Shown piece by piece: positions 37,451 through 45,318 of a DNA stretch of 64,000 nucleotides. The position numbers were made by a program, and so were the translations under genes. Position 1 is the first letter of the stretch, and each line of letters starts with the position of its first letter. The stretch lies in NCBI RefSeq assembly GCF_000265245.1, contig NZ_AJKS02000004.1:1-64000 (forward strand). Reading direction: 5' to 3'. The DNA comes from Halomonas smyrnensis AAD6. Lineage in GTDB: Bacteria; Pseudomonadota; Gammaproteobacteria; Pseudomonadales; Halomonadaceae. Below the pieces are notes generated by a model. It made no database searches, was not told the origin of the DNA, and saw only the letters and a list, made by a program, of their open reading frames with translations.

Positions 37451-38521
37451 ATGACGGTGACGATGTCGCGACACGGACGCCGCTGGTTGGGCCTGGCCCT
37501 CGGCGGCCTGCTGGCGGGGCTGTCCGCCGGCGTTTCGGCGGCGGATTTCGACCCCGGGCAGGGCAAGGTTCGGGCGCTTGTGGACGAGGTCGCCGAGCGC
37601 GGCGTCGACCGCGGCTGGCTCGAGCAGGCCATGGGCCGCGCCGAGTTCCGCCAGGAGGTGCTCGACGCCATGTCCGGTGCCGCCGAGCACCGCCTGGTGT
37701 GGCACGACTACCGCGATATCTTCCTCGGTGAGGAGCGCATCCAGCAGGGCGTCGACTTCATCGACGCCCACCGCGAGGCCTTCGAGCGCGCCGAGGCCGA
37801 GTACGGCGTGCCGCCTGAGATCGTCGCCGCCATCCTCGGCGTCGAGACCCGCTACGGCCGGATCACCGGCGATCATCGGGTGCTCGATTCGCTGTCGACC
37901 CTGGCCTTCAACCACCCGCGGCGCGGCGACTTCTTCCGCGGCGAGCTCGCCGCCTTCCTCGAGATCGCCTACCGCCAGGAGGTGGCGCCGGAGAGCATCG
38001 AGGGCTCCTACGCCGGCGCCATGGGCTATCCGCAGTTCATCCCGACCAGCTATCGCGCCTATGCGGTGGACTTCGACGACGACGGCCATCGCAACCTCTG
38101 GACCGATCCCGTGGACGCCATCGGCAGCATCGCCAACTACTTCGCCGAGCACCGCTGGCAGCCGGGGGCGCCGATCTATCACGAGGCCGAGGGGCCGAGC
38201 GCGCTGCCCGACGGTATCACCTTCAATGCCGCGCGGCCGCCGAGCACCACCGTGGGCGAGCTGGCCGCGGCGGGCATCGACAGCGAGGCTGGGCTTGCCG
38301 CCGACACCGAGGTGGTGCCGCTGGCGCTGGAGCTGGAGCTGGAAGACGGCAGCCTGCGCTACCGCTTCGGGCGCGACAACTTCTATGTCATCACCCGCTA
38401 CAACCACAGCTATCTCTACGCCATGGCCGTGACCGAGCTGGCCGAGGCCATCGCCGAGGCCGAGGGTCGCCAGGCCGACTGGTTCACCGCGACCGCCGCC
38501 GACCCGGAGGAACGCCCATGA
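37451..38521 (+). CDS. mltB: Lytic murein transglycosylase B
   Basis: MltB cleaves glycan strands to 1,6-anhydro-muropeptides. The 356-residue protein has a signal peptide (ending GVSAA) but no lipobox, so it is probably soluble or periplasmic. The catalytic glutamate is in ILGVETRYGRITG; FNHPRRGDFF, GSYAGAMGYPQFIPTSY and DFDDDGHRNLW are typical of the family. GGAGAG precedes the ATG. It overlaps rlpA by 4 bp. Confidence 0.95.
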   Translation: MTVTMSRHGRRWLGLALGGLLAGLSAGVSAADFDPGQGKVRALVDEVAERGVDRGWLEQAMGRAEFRQEVLDAMSGAAEHRLVWHDYRDIFLGEERIQQGVDFIDAHREAFERAEAEYGVPPEIVAAILGVETRYGRITGDHRVLDSLSTLAFNHPRRGDFFRGELAAFLEIAYRQEVAPESIEGSYAGAMGYPQFIPTSYRAYAVDFDDDGHRNLWTDPVDAIGSIANYFAEHRWQPGAPIYHEAEGPSALPDGITFNAARPPSTTVGELAAAGIDSEAGLAADTEVVPLALELELEDGSLRYRFGRDNFYVITRYNHSYLYAMAVTELAEAIAEAEGRQADWFTATAADPEERP

Positions 38522-39456
38522 GAGCCTGGTGGATCCCGCTGCTGGCCACGCTCGTCCTGGCCGGCTGTGCCGGCGGCGGTGGCACGGCCCCCGTGTCGTC
38601 CGCCGGCGTCGACGACGATGAGGCGAGCGGCGGCGGGCGCTACGCCATGAGCAGCGACGCCTATCCCGAGGAGCCGCCCGACGTCAGCCAGGTGCCGGAT
38701 GCGGTGCCGCGCGTCGAGCCGCGCTCGCGCGCCGGCAACCGCTCGACCTACGAGGTGTGGGGCAAGACCTATCACGTGCTGGACGACGCCACCGGCTACG
38801 AGCGCCGCGGCACCGCGTCCTGGTACGGCGAGAAGTTCCAGGGCTATGCCACGTCCAACGGCGAGATCTACGACATGTACAAGATGAGCGCCGCTCATCG
38901 CTCGCTTCCGCTGCCGAGCTTCGCCCGGGTCACCAATCTCGACAACGGCCGCTCGGTGATCGTGCGCGTCAACGACCGCGGGCCCTTCCACAGCGAGCGC
39001 GAGATCGACCTGTCCTACGCCGCGGCGGCGCGCCTCGACATCCTCGATCACGGCACCGGCCGGGTGAAGGTCGAGGCGATCGATCCCGCCGACTGGCAGG
39101 CGCAGCATGGCGGCGCCGACGATGATGCCCGCGCCCGACCCGTGGCCGCCAGCGAGCCGACCGCCGAGGCCGCGCCGGCACCCGTCGAGGGTGACGCTGG
39201 CGACGGCGCGGGGGCGGCGCCGGAGGGCGCCGTCTACCTGCAGGTGGCGGCGCTGGGTTCTGTCGCAGGGGCCGATGCGCTCAAGGCGAGGCTGCAGGAC
39301 GCGCTCTCACGCCCGGTGCGGGTGGCGTCCGACGCCGGCCTGCATCGCGTTCAGGTCGGCCCGCTGGCCGGCCGAGCCCAGATCGACCCGGTGCGCGGCG
39401 AGTTGCGCCGGGCCGGTTTCGACGAAGCCTTTGTCGTCGATACCAGGGCCGACTGA
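38518..39456 (+). CDS. rlpA: RlpA lipoprotein (double-psi barrel, SPOR)
   Basis: RlpA proteins cut naked glycan strands and gather at the septum. The 312-residue protein has a lipobox (VLAGC, lipidated Cys17), an RlpA domain (GTASWYGEKFQGYATSNGE, RVNDRGPFHSEREIDLSYAAA) and a C-terminal SPOR domain (YLQVAALGSVAGADALK ... VQVGPLAG) that binds denuded peptidoglycan. An Ala/Pro-rich linker separates the domains. Neighbour genes fit the role. Confidence 0.93.
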   Translation: MRAWWIPLLATLVLAGCAGGGGTAPVSSAGVDDDEASGGGRYAMSSDAYPEEPPDVSQVPDAVPRVEPRSRAGNRSTYEVWGKTYHVLDDATGYERRGTASWYGEKFQGYATSNGEIYDMYKMSAAHRSLPLPSFARVTNLDNGRSVIVRVNDRGPFHSEREIDLSYAAAARLDILDHGTGRVKVEAIDPADWQAQHGGADDDARARPVAASEPTAEAAPAPVEGDAGDGAGAAPEGAVYLQVAALGSVAGADALKARLQDALSRPVRVASDAGLHRVQVGPLAGRAQIDPVRGELRRAGFDEAFVVDTRAD

Positions 39457-39500
39457 GTCGGCCCCGAATCTTCCCGATGTTCCCGAAGAGACTGTCCTTC

Positions 39501-40721
39501 ATGAAACCCCTGAGCACCACCACGCTACGCCGGCTGCTGCCGTTACTGTTGATCTGTCTGTCGCTGGTATCCTCGCCGCTGCTGGCGCAGGTGCCCCAGC
39601 CCGATACCACCGCCGCGATTCCGCGCACGGTGATTCCGTCGCCGCCGCGGCTGGCGGCCAGCTCCTGGATTCTGATGGATGCCGACAGCGGCCGGGTGCT
39701 GGCCCAGCACAACCCCGACCAGCGGCTGCCGCCGGCCAGCCTGACCAAGCTGATGACCGCCTACCTGGTCGAGCGTGAGCTGGAGACCGGCAACATCTCG
39801 CCGAACGACATGGTGCCGATCAGCGAGAAGGCCTGGCGTACCGGTGGCTCCAAGATGTTCGTCGAGGTCGGCGACCAGGTGCCGGTCAGCGAGCTCCTGC
39901 ACGGCATCGTCATCGTCTCCGGCAACGATGCCAGCGTGGCCATGGCCGAGTATCTGGCCGGGGGCACCGAGCCCTTCGCCGATCTCATGAACCAGCACGC
40001 CGCGCAGCTGGGCATGACCAACACCCACTACGAGAATCCGACCGGCCTGCCGCACGACAACCACTATTCCTCGGCGCGCGACCTGTCGATCCTGGCCCAG
40101 CACATCATCAACGACTATCCGGATCACTACCGGATGTACGAGCAGAAGCACTTCACCTACGGCGGGATCGAGCAGCCGAACCGCAACCTGCTGCTGTGGC
40201 GGGATGCCAGCGTCGACGGCCTCAAGACCGGCTGGACCGAAGCCGCCGGCTACTGCCTGGTGGCGTCCGCCGAGCGCGACGACATGCGCCTGATCTCGGT
40301 GGTGATGGGCACCGACTCCAAGGAGGCGCGGGCCCAGGAGTCCCAGAAGCTGCTCAGCTACGGCTTCCGCTACTTCGAGACCCTCAAGCTCTATGACCAG
40401 GGTGCCGTGCTCAACACCCCGCGGGTGTGGGGCGGCGATCGCAACGAGCTCAAGGTCGGCGTGGACCAGGACGTCTTCATGACCGTGCCGCGCAACCGCG
40501 ACCAGGAGCTGACCGCCAAGCTGGATATCCGCTCCGATATCACCGCCCCGATCGCCGCCGGCGAGCAGGTGGGCACCTTGGAAGTGCGCCTCGGTGACGA
40601 GGTGGTGGGGCAGCGCCCGCTGTTGGCGCTGGAGCCGGTCGAGGAGGGCGGCTTCTTCAAGCGCATGTTCGACAAGGTGCAGCGCTTCTTCATCAACCTG
40701 GTGGGCGGTTTCTTCGACTGA
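39501..40721 (+). CDS. dacC: D-alanyl-D-alanine carboxypeptidase (PBP5/6 type)
   Basis: The enzyme trims the terminal D-Ala from pentapeptides. The 406-residue protein has a signal peptide (ending PLLAQ), the catalytic motifs PPASLTKLM, IVSGNDAS and LKTGWT, and a C-terminal amphipathic helix (FFKRMFDKVQRFFINLVGG) that anchors it to the outer face of the inner membrane. The start at 39501 is preferred because the signal peptide begins there. dacA is an equally usable name. Confidence 0.94.
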   Translation: MKPLSTTTLRRLLPLLLICLSLVSSPLLAQVPQPDTTAAIPRTVIPSPPRLAASSWILMDADSGRVLAQHNPDQRLPPASLTKLMTAYLVERELETGNISPNDMVPISEKAWRTGGSKMFVEVGDQVPVSELLHGIVIVSGNDASVAMAEYLAGGTEPFADLMNQHAAQLGMTNTHYENPTGLPHDNHYSSARDLSILAQHIINDYPDHYRMYEQKHFTYGGIEQPNRNLLLWRDASVDGLKTGWTEAAGYCLVASAERDDMRLISVVMGTDSKEARAQESQKLLSYGFRYFETLKLYDQGAVLNTPRVWGGDRNELKVGVDQDVFMTVPRNRDQELTAKLDIRSDITAPIAAGEQVGTLEVRLGDEVVGQRPLLALEPVEEGGFFKRMFDKVQRFFINLVGGFFD

Positions 40722-40755
40722 GCGGGCCGCCTTGGTGGGCGGGCGCGGGTCGCGT

Positions 40756-40761
40756 AGAATA
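40756..40761 (+). promoter_or_regulatory. Possible -10 box before ybeD
   Basis: TAGAAT lies 31 bp upstream of the ybeD start in the 71-bp gap after dacC. No good -35 box is seen 17 bp upstream. Confidence 0.3.
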
Positions 40762-40792
40762 ATGGGTCGACATGCTTTCGGACGGTTGACGG

Positions 40793-41110
40793 ATGAGCAA
40801 CAAGACCCTGCGCGACCTGCGCCAGCCCAGCACCACCGCCTCCGGCGGCGGTGAGCCCCCCAAGATCGAATTCCCCTGCGACTATCCGGTCAAGGTCGTG
40901 GGCGATGCCGCCGAGGACTTCACCGCCGTGGTGTGCCAGGTGGTGACCCGCCACGACCCCGAGTTCGATGCCAACGCCATCCAGATCGTGCCGAGCCGCA
41001 ACGGGCGTTTCGTCTCGGTGCGCATCACCCTGCGCGCCACCGGCGAGGCCCAGCTCCAGGCGCTGTTCGCCGAGCTCAAGGCCTGCGAGCGCGTGCACAT
41101 GGTGCTCTGA
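40793..41110 (+). CDS. ybeD: YbeD/DUF493 family protein
   Basis: A 105-residue protein of the YbeD family; function unknown, with a ferredoxin-like fold resembling regulatory ACT domains. Recognisable parts are [15 protein letters not shown] and [17 protein letters not shown]. It sits between dacC and lipB, its usual position in gammaproteobacteria. Only 1 bp separates its stop from lipB. Confidence 0.92.
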   Translation: MSNKTLRDLRQPSTTASGGGEPPKIEFPCDYPVKVVGDAAEDFTAVVCQVVTRHDPEFDANAIQIVPSRNGRFVSVRITLRATGEAQLQALFAELKACERVHMVL

Positions 41111-41111
41111 G

Positions 41112-41747
41112 ATGGCCCCGCTGACGCTGCATCGCCTCGGCCGGCGACCCTACGAGCCGGTCTGGCGGGCGATGAGCGAGCTGACCGATACCCGCGACGC
41201 CGACACCCCGGACCAGATGTGGCTGGTCGAGCACGACCCGGTGTTCACCCAGGGGCGTGCCGGCAAGCCCGAGCATCTGCTGATGCCCGGCGACATCCCG
41301 GTTGTGCAGACCGATCGCGGCGGCCAGGTCACCTATCACGGCCCCGGGCAGGTGGTGCTCTATCCGCTGCTGGACGTGCGACGCGCCGGCATCGGCGTGC
41401 GCGAGCTGGTCAGTGCGCTGGAGAACGCCGCCATCGCGCTGCTGGCCGGGTACGGCATCGAGGCCCGTGCCCGCTCCGACGCACCCGGCGTCTACGTCGG
41501 CGAGGCCAAGATCGCCTCGCTGGGGCTGCGTATCCGGCGCGGGGCGAGCTTCCACGGCATCGCCCTGAACGTCGATGGCGATCTCTCGCCCTTCGAGCGC
41601 ATCAACCCCTGCGGCTACGCCGGCCTGGCGATGACCCGGGTGGCCGATCTGAAGGATGATGCGCCGTCGGTGTCGGACGTCGGCGAGGCGCTCGCCGCCT
41701 GTCTGGCCCGCGAGCTGGGTCGCGAACTGGTCGACGCCGCGGGATAG
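41112..41747 (+). CDS. lipB: Octanoyltransferase
   Basis: LipB moves octanoate from ACP to lipoyl domains of 2-oxoacid dehydrogenases and the glycine cleavage H protein. The 211-residue protein has [19 protein letters not shown], the catalytic lysine in [12 protein letters not shown] and the nucleophile cysteine in [12 protein letters not shown]. The ATG at 41112 is 1 bp after ybeD ends. It is convergent with lipA, which acts next in the pathway, across an expanded repeat element. Confidence 0.95.
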   Translation: MAPLTLHRLGRRPYEPVWRAMSELTDTRDADTPDQMWLVEHDPVFTQGRAGKPEHLLMPGDIPVVQTDRGGQVTYHGPGQVVLYPLLDVRRAGIGVRELVSALENAAIALLAGYGIEARARSDAPGVYVGEAKIASLGLRIRRGASFHGIALNVDGDLSPFERINPCGYAGLAMTRVADLKDDAPSVSDVGEALAACLARELGRELVDAAG

Positions 41748-41760
41748 CGACAAGCGCCGA

Positions 41761-41844
41761 GCGCCGAGCGACAAGCGCCGAGCTACAAGCGCCGAGCTAC
41801 AAGCGCCGAGCTACAAGCGCCGAGCTACAAGCGCCGAGCTACAA
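41761..41844. repeat. Six 14-bp units, left arm of the convergent-gene element (copy 4)
   Basis: GCGCCGAGCGACAA is followed by five identical GCGCCGAGCTACAA units, with a partial unit before them from 41748. They lie between the lipB stop and the hairpin. Copy 1 has two of these units, copies 2 and 3 have one. Confidence 0.95.
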
Positions 41845-41881
41845 GAAACCCCCGAAGGTTAAGCCTTCGGGGGTTTCTTTT
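41845..41881. terminator. Bidirectional terminator between lipB and lipA
   Basis: GAAACCCCCGAAGG and CCTTCGGGGGTTTC form a 14-bp stem with a 5-nt loop, followed by TTTT on the plus strand and preceded by sequence giving TTTC on the minus strand. Confidence 0.9.
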
Positions 41882-41907
41882 GCTCTGGGCGATTTCAGGC
41901 TGCCGAT

Positions 41908-41949
41908 TTTCAGCTTTCAGCTTTCAGCTTTCAGCTTTCAGCTTTCAGC
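41908..41949. repeat. Six tandem TTTCAGC units next to lipA
   Basis: Six perfect 7-mers begin 27 bp past the hairpin, after GCGATTTCAGGCTGCC. The lipA stop codon follows 5 bp later. The unit differs by one base from TTGCAGC beside purH. Confidence 0.95.
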
Positions 41950-41954
41950 TTGCC

Positions 41955-43013
41955 TCAGCTGACGTTGCGGGCGGGGATGATGTTCGGGTCGGCTTCCTGG
42001 CCGGGCACCTCGACGGGAGAGGCGAGCTCCAGGCCCAGGTTGTTGTTCTCGAACACCCGGTCGGCGCGATAGCTGGAGCGCACCAGCGGGCCGGACGGCA
42101 CCTCCATGAAGCCCTTCTCGAGGCCCTTCTGGCGATAGCGCTCGAACTCCTCGGGGGTGACCCAGCGCTCCACCGGCAGGTGGTTGCGGGTCGGGCGCAG
42201 GTACTGGCCGAGGGTGACGATGTCGACGCCGATCTCGCGCAGGTCGTCGAAGGTCTGCATGATCTCTTCCTCGGTCTCGCCGAGGCCGACCATCAGGCTG
42301 GTCTTGGTGATCACGTCCGGGCGATGACGCTTGGCGTGGGCCAGCACGTCCAGGGTCTTGCGGTAGCCGGCGCGGGGGTCGCGCACGCGGCGGGTCAGGC
42401 GCTCCACGGTCTCGACGTTCTGGGCGAACACCTCGAGGCCGGAGTCCACCACCTTCTCGATGGCGCTGGGCGCGCCGTCGAAGTCCGGCGTCAGGGCCTC
42501 CACCGCGACCTCGGGCGTGCGGGCCTTGATGGCGCGGATGCAGTCGGCATAGTGGCCGGCACCGCCGTCGGGCAGGTCGTCGCGGTCCACCGAGGTGAGC
42601 ACGATGTAGCGCAGGGCCATCAGCTCCACCGACTTGGCGGTGTTCTCGGGCTCCTCGGGGTCCAGCCAGCCCTTGGGGTTGCCGGTGTCGACGGCGCAGA
42701 AGCGGCAGGCGCGGGTGCACACCGAGCCCATCAGCATGATGGTGGCGGTGCCGTTGCTCCAGCACTCGCCCATGTTGGGGCAGTGGGACTCGGCGCACAC
42801 GGTGCTCAGCCGATGCTCGGCCACGTTCTTCTTCACGGCGTCGAAGCGCTCGCCGCCGGGGATCTGGGCCCGCAGCCACTTGGGCTTGCGGCCCAGTTCC
42901 GGGCTGTCCTCGGCCTGCTGGCGCGCCTTCATGCCATCCTTGATGGCCGTGGCGCCGTGTTCGTTGCGGTATTTCTCGCCGCTGGACACTGACTTGCTGG
43001 TGTTGTCGCTCAT
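41955..43013 (-). CDS. lipA: Lipoyl synthase
   Basis: LipA is a radical-SAM enzyme that inserts two sulfurs into protein-bound octanoate. The 352-residue protein has the auxiliary cluster cysteines ([13 protein letters not shown]), the radical-SAM motif [10 protein letters not shown] and [20 protein letters not shown] near the end. The ATG at 43011-43013 has GGAG upstream; a start 6 codons earlier is possible. The usual lipB-lipA tandem is replaced here by a convergent arrangement. Confidence 0.95.
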   Translation of the reverse strand: MSDNTSKSVSSGEKYRNEHGATAIKDGMKARQQAEDSPELGRKPKWLRAQIPGGERFDAVKKNVAEHRLSTVCAESHCPNMGECWSNGTATIMLMGSVCTRACRFCAVDTGNPKGWLDPEEPENTAKSVELMALRYIVLTSVDRDDLPDGGAGHYADCIRAIKARTPEVAVEALTPDFDGAPSAIEKVVDSGLEVFAQNVETVERLTRRVRDPRAGYRKTLDVLAHAKRHRPDVITKTSLMVGLGETEEEIMQTFDDLREIGVDIVTLGQYLRPTRNHLPVERWVTPEEFERYRQKGLEKGFMEVPSGPLVRSSYRADRVFENNNLGLELASPVEVPGQEADPNIIPARNVS

Positions 43014-43150
43014 GAGCTGGCGTTTCTCCACTCGGCGGCCGGTCGCCGCGCGTCTCGCCCTCGGGCGGCCGGTGGTGCTGTCTAGGATCTGTCTATCCAG
43101 AATCTCGGGCGCTTAAATTACCATATTTGCTGTCCGGCTGGACAGGCGCC

Positions 43151-44137
43151 TCAGGGGAGGGCGCTGGGCAGGCAGGCCACGCCGTGGCTGGGCAGGGGCG
43201 CGGGGCCGGCGGCGAAATGGTGCTGCCACTCGTCCAGATGACGGCGCACGAAGCGCAGGAACAGCTCGGTGACCGGGGTGGGAAAGCGCTCGCGATGATA
43301 GACGGTGCACCAGGAATGGCGCAGCGGGAAGCCGGGCAGGTCGAGGGTCGCCAGCAGCCCGGCCTCGAGCTCCAGGCGCACCGCCAGGCGTGGCAGCACG
43401 GCCACGCCGAGCTGGGCCATCACGCCCTGCTTGACCGCCTCGTTGGTGCCCATCTCGATGGCGTGATCGAGGCGCACGTCCTGGTCGGCGGCCAGCTCCT
43501 CCAGCGCGCCGCGCACCCCGGAGCCGGGCTCGCGCATCAGCAGATAGTGGCGCGCGAGATCCTCGAGCGTCGGGCGCTGTGCCTCGAGCAGCGGATGGCC
43601 CGGCCACACCACCGGAATCATCTCGTTGTCGAGGATCGGCATGAACTCCAGGGCGTCGTCGTCCGGCACCCGGGCCATGATCACCAGATCGTCGCGGCGC
43701 TCGGCCAGACGCTCCAGGGCCTGGCTGCGGTTGCACACCCGCAACCGGATCTGGACGTTGGGATAGTGGGCGCGAAAGCGGGCCAGCAGGTGCGGCACCA
43801 CGTACTGGGCGGTCGACACCGCGGCCAGGTTGAGCTCGCCGGTGATGGTGCCCTCGAGGTCGGACAGGCTCATCTGCAGCCGCGACACCTGGCCGAAGAT
43901 CGCCTGGGTCGAGGCGGCCAGGGCGTCGGCGGCGGGCAGGGCGTGCAGGGTGCGCCCGGCATACTTGAACAGCGGATGGCCGAGGGCCTGCTCGAGCTGG
44001 CGGATCTGGGCGCTGACCGCCGGCTGGGTCAGGCCCAGCGCCTCCGCCGCCCGGGAATAGGACTGGCGCTCGTGGACGGCGCGGAATACCTGGAGCTGGC
44101 GAAAGGTCAGGCGATTGAGCAGCTTGGGCGTGTTCAT
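43151..44137 (-). CDS. LysR-family transcriptional regulator
   Basis: A 328-residue LysR-type regulator with the N-terminal winged helix (LTFRQLQVFRAVHERQSYSR, LGLTQPAVSAQIRQLEQALG) and a C-terminal effector domain. Sequence style recalls CbbR-like members, but the effector and targets are unknown. It is transcribed away from the biotin-carboxylase-like gene, with 158 bp between; LysR regulators often control the divergent neighbour. Confidence 0.88.
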   Translation of the reverse strand: MNTPKLLNRLTFRQLQVFRAVHERQSYSRAAEALGLTQPAVSAQIRQLEQALGHPLFKYAGRTLHALPAADALAASTQAIFGQVSRLQMSLSDLEGTITGELNLAAVSTAQYVVPHLLARFRAHYPNVQIRLRVCNRSQALERLAERRDDLVIMARVPDDDALEFMPILDNEMIPVVWPGHPLLEAQRPTLEDLARHYLLMREPGSGVRGALEELAADQDVRLDHAIEMGTNEAVKQGVMAQLGVAVLPRLAVRLELEAGLLATLDLPGFPLRHSWCTVYHRERFPTPVTELFLRFVRRHLDEWQHHFAAGPAPLPSHGVACLPSALP

Positions 44138-44295
44138 GGATCATCCGTAGCGGCGGCGCGGAAGCGTCCGGCAGGGCCTCTTCATGCTAGCATCTCGGCG
44201 GTGCCCGCCGGTAATGTCCGACATTCGGCGCCGCGGGCGGGCTCCTGCCCACGGCCGTGTCCGGCGCCGTCATCATCAGCCTGTGGAATCCGCTC

Positions 44296-45204
44296 ATGTC
44301 CTCTTCGCTCTCTCTTCCTCGTCGCCCGCTGGTGGTGGGCCATGGCGTGGCCGCCCTGCGGCTGTGCCAGGCCGCCCGGGAACTCGGCATCCTGGCGCAC
44401 AGCGCCGAGGGCGAGCCCCCCGCGCTGGTGGCCAGGGCGCGCGCGTTGGGCTGCGATGCCCTGCATCCCGGCGAGGCGGCGCCGTCTCGTCAGCTCGCCC
44501 TGGCCCGGGCCTGTCGCGAGGCCGGGCTGCGCTTTCTGGGCCAGGGCACGACGCTGCTCGCCGCCATGACCGACGAGGCGTCCATGCGCCGGCTGATGCA
44601 GGAGGCCGGACTGCCGCTGGCGGCCGAAGCGTCCGGCCCCCTGGTGAGCGTCGCGCTGCTGGCCGACGGCGCCGGGCGAATGGTGCATCTGGCACCGCGC
44701 CAGACGCTGCCGGATGGCGCATCGCTGGCGCCACTGCCGTGGCTGACGCCGGAGCGCAGCGCTTATCTGGGGCGGCTGGCCGGCCAGGCCGTGGCCGCGC
44801 TCGGGGCGACGGGGCTGGTCGAGGCGAGGTTTCGCGTATTCGACAATGCGGTGGGCTTCGATTCCCTGGTGCCCGGGCCGAACGGCGAGGAGGCCCTCGA
44901 CGAGTCGCTGTTCGGCCTCGATCCGCTGGTGGCCCAGTGGCGCCTGTGGGGCGGCGAGCGCCTGGGTGAGCGCCAGAGCGGGCTGACCGCCCGCGGCCAT
45001 GCCCGGCTGTGGCGACTGATCCTGCCCGGGGAGGCGCGGCTCGATGGCGGTCCCGGCGTGCGACTGGACGGCGCCGGCTCCGGGGAGGAAGCGCGGCTGG
45101 TGGTGTGGGGGCGGCGACCCGAGGACCTGCAGGGGCGCGCCCGTCGTGTGCTGACCGCGCTGCTGGGTGAGGAGGGCGCGCGAGCGCACTGGCCCCTCGA
45201 GTAA
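44296..45204 (+). CDS. Shrunken biotin-carboxylase-like protein
   Basis: A 302-residue protein resembling biotin carboxylase at both ends but lacking its middle. The start (GHGVAALRLCQAARELGILA) mirrors [31 protein letters not shown] and MRRLMQEAGLPL follow the N-domain. The end (GGPGVRLDGAGSGEEARLVVWG) follows the C-domain. The ATP-grasp glycine loop and [14 protein letters not shown] are replaced by short unlike sequence, so carboxylation is unlikely. It may be a decayed urea- or acyl-CoA-carboxylase-like relative or a regulator. The ATG at 44296 has no strong ribosome-binding site. Confidence 0.6.
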   Translation: MSSSLSLPRRPLVVGHGVAALRLCQAARELGILAHSAEGEPPALVARARALGCDALHPGEAAPSRQLALARACREAGLRFLGQGTTLLAAMTDEASMRRLMQEAGLPLAAEASGPLVSVALLADGAGRMVHLAPRQTLPDGASLAPLPWLTPERSAYLGRLAGQAVAALGATGLVEARFRVFDNAVGFDSLVPGPNGEEALDESLFGLDPLVAQWRLWGGERLGERQSGLTARGHARLWRLILPGEARLDGGPGVRLDGAGSGEEARLVVWGRRPEDLQGRARRVLTALLGEEGARAHWPLE

Positions 45205-45239
45205 GGTGGCTCTCGCCACGCGGCGGCGTGTGGGTTATA

Positions 45240-45253
45240 TTGCGATGCAGCAA
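45240..45253. promoter_or_regulatory. TTGC-N6-GCAA palindrome over a TATATT box, upstream of the DUF3141 gene
   Basis: The bases TTGCGATGCAGCAA overlap TATATT (45236-45241), a plausible -10 box. TGC-N3-GCA is the pattern bound by PHA-regulator PhaR in some bacteria. This could be a PHA-linked operator for the next gene; it is a short motif and may be chance. Confidence 0.25.
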
Positions 45254-45318
45254 AGGCGGTTCGGCGCTGGAGGCGTGACCGCCTTTATCCCCATGGCGAC
45301 CCATGGAGCGTCGATAAT

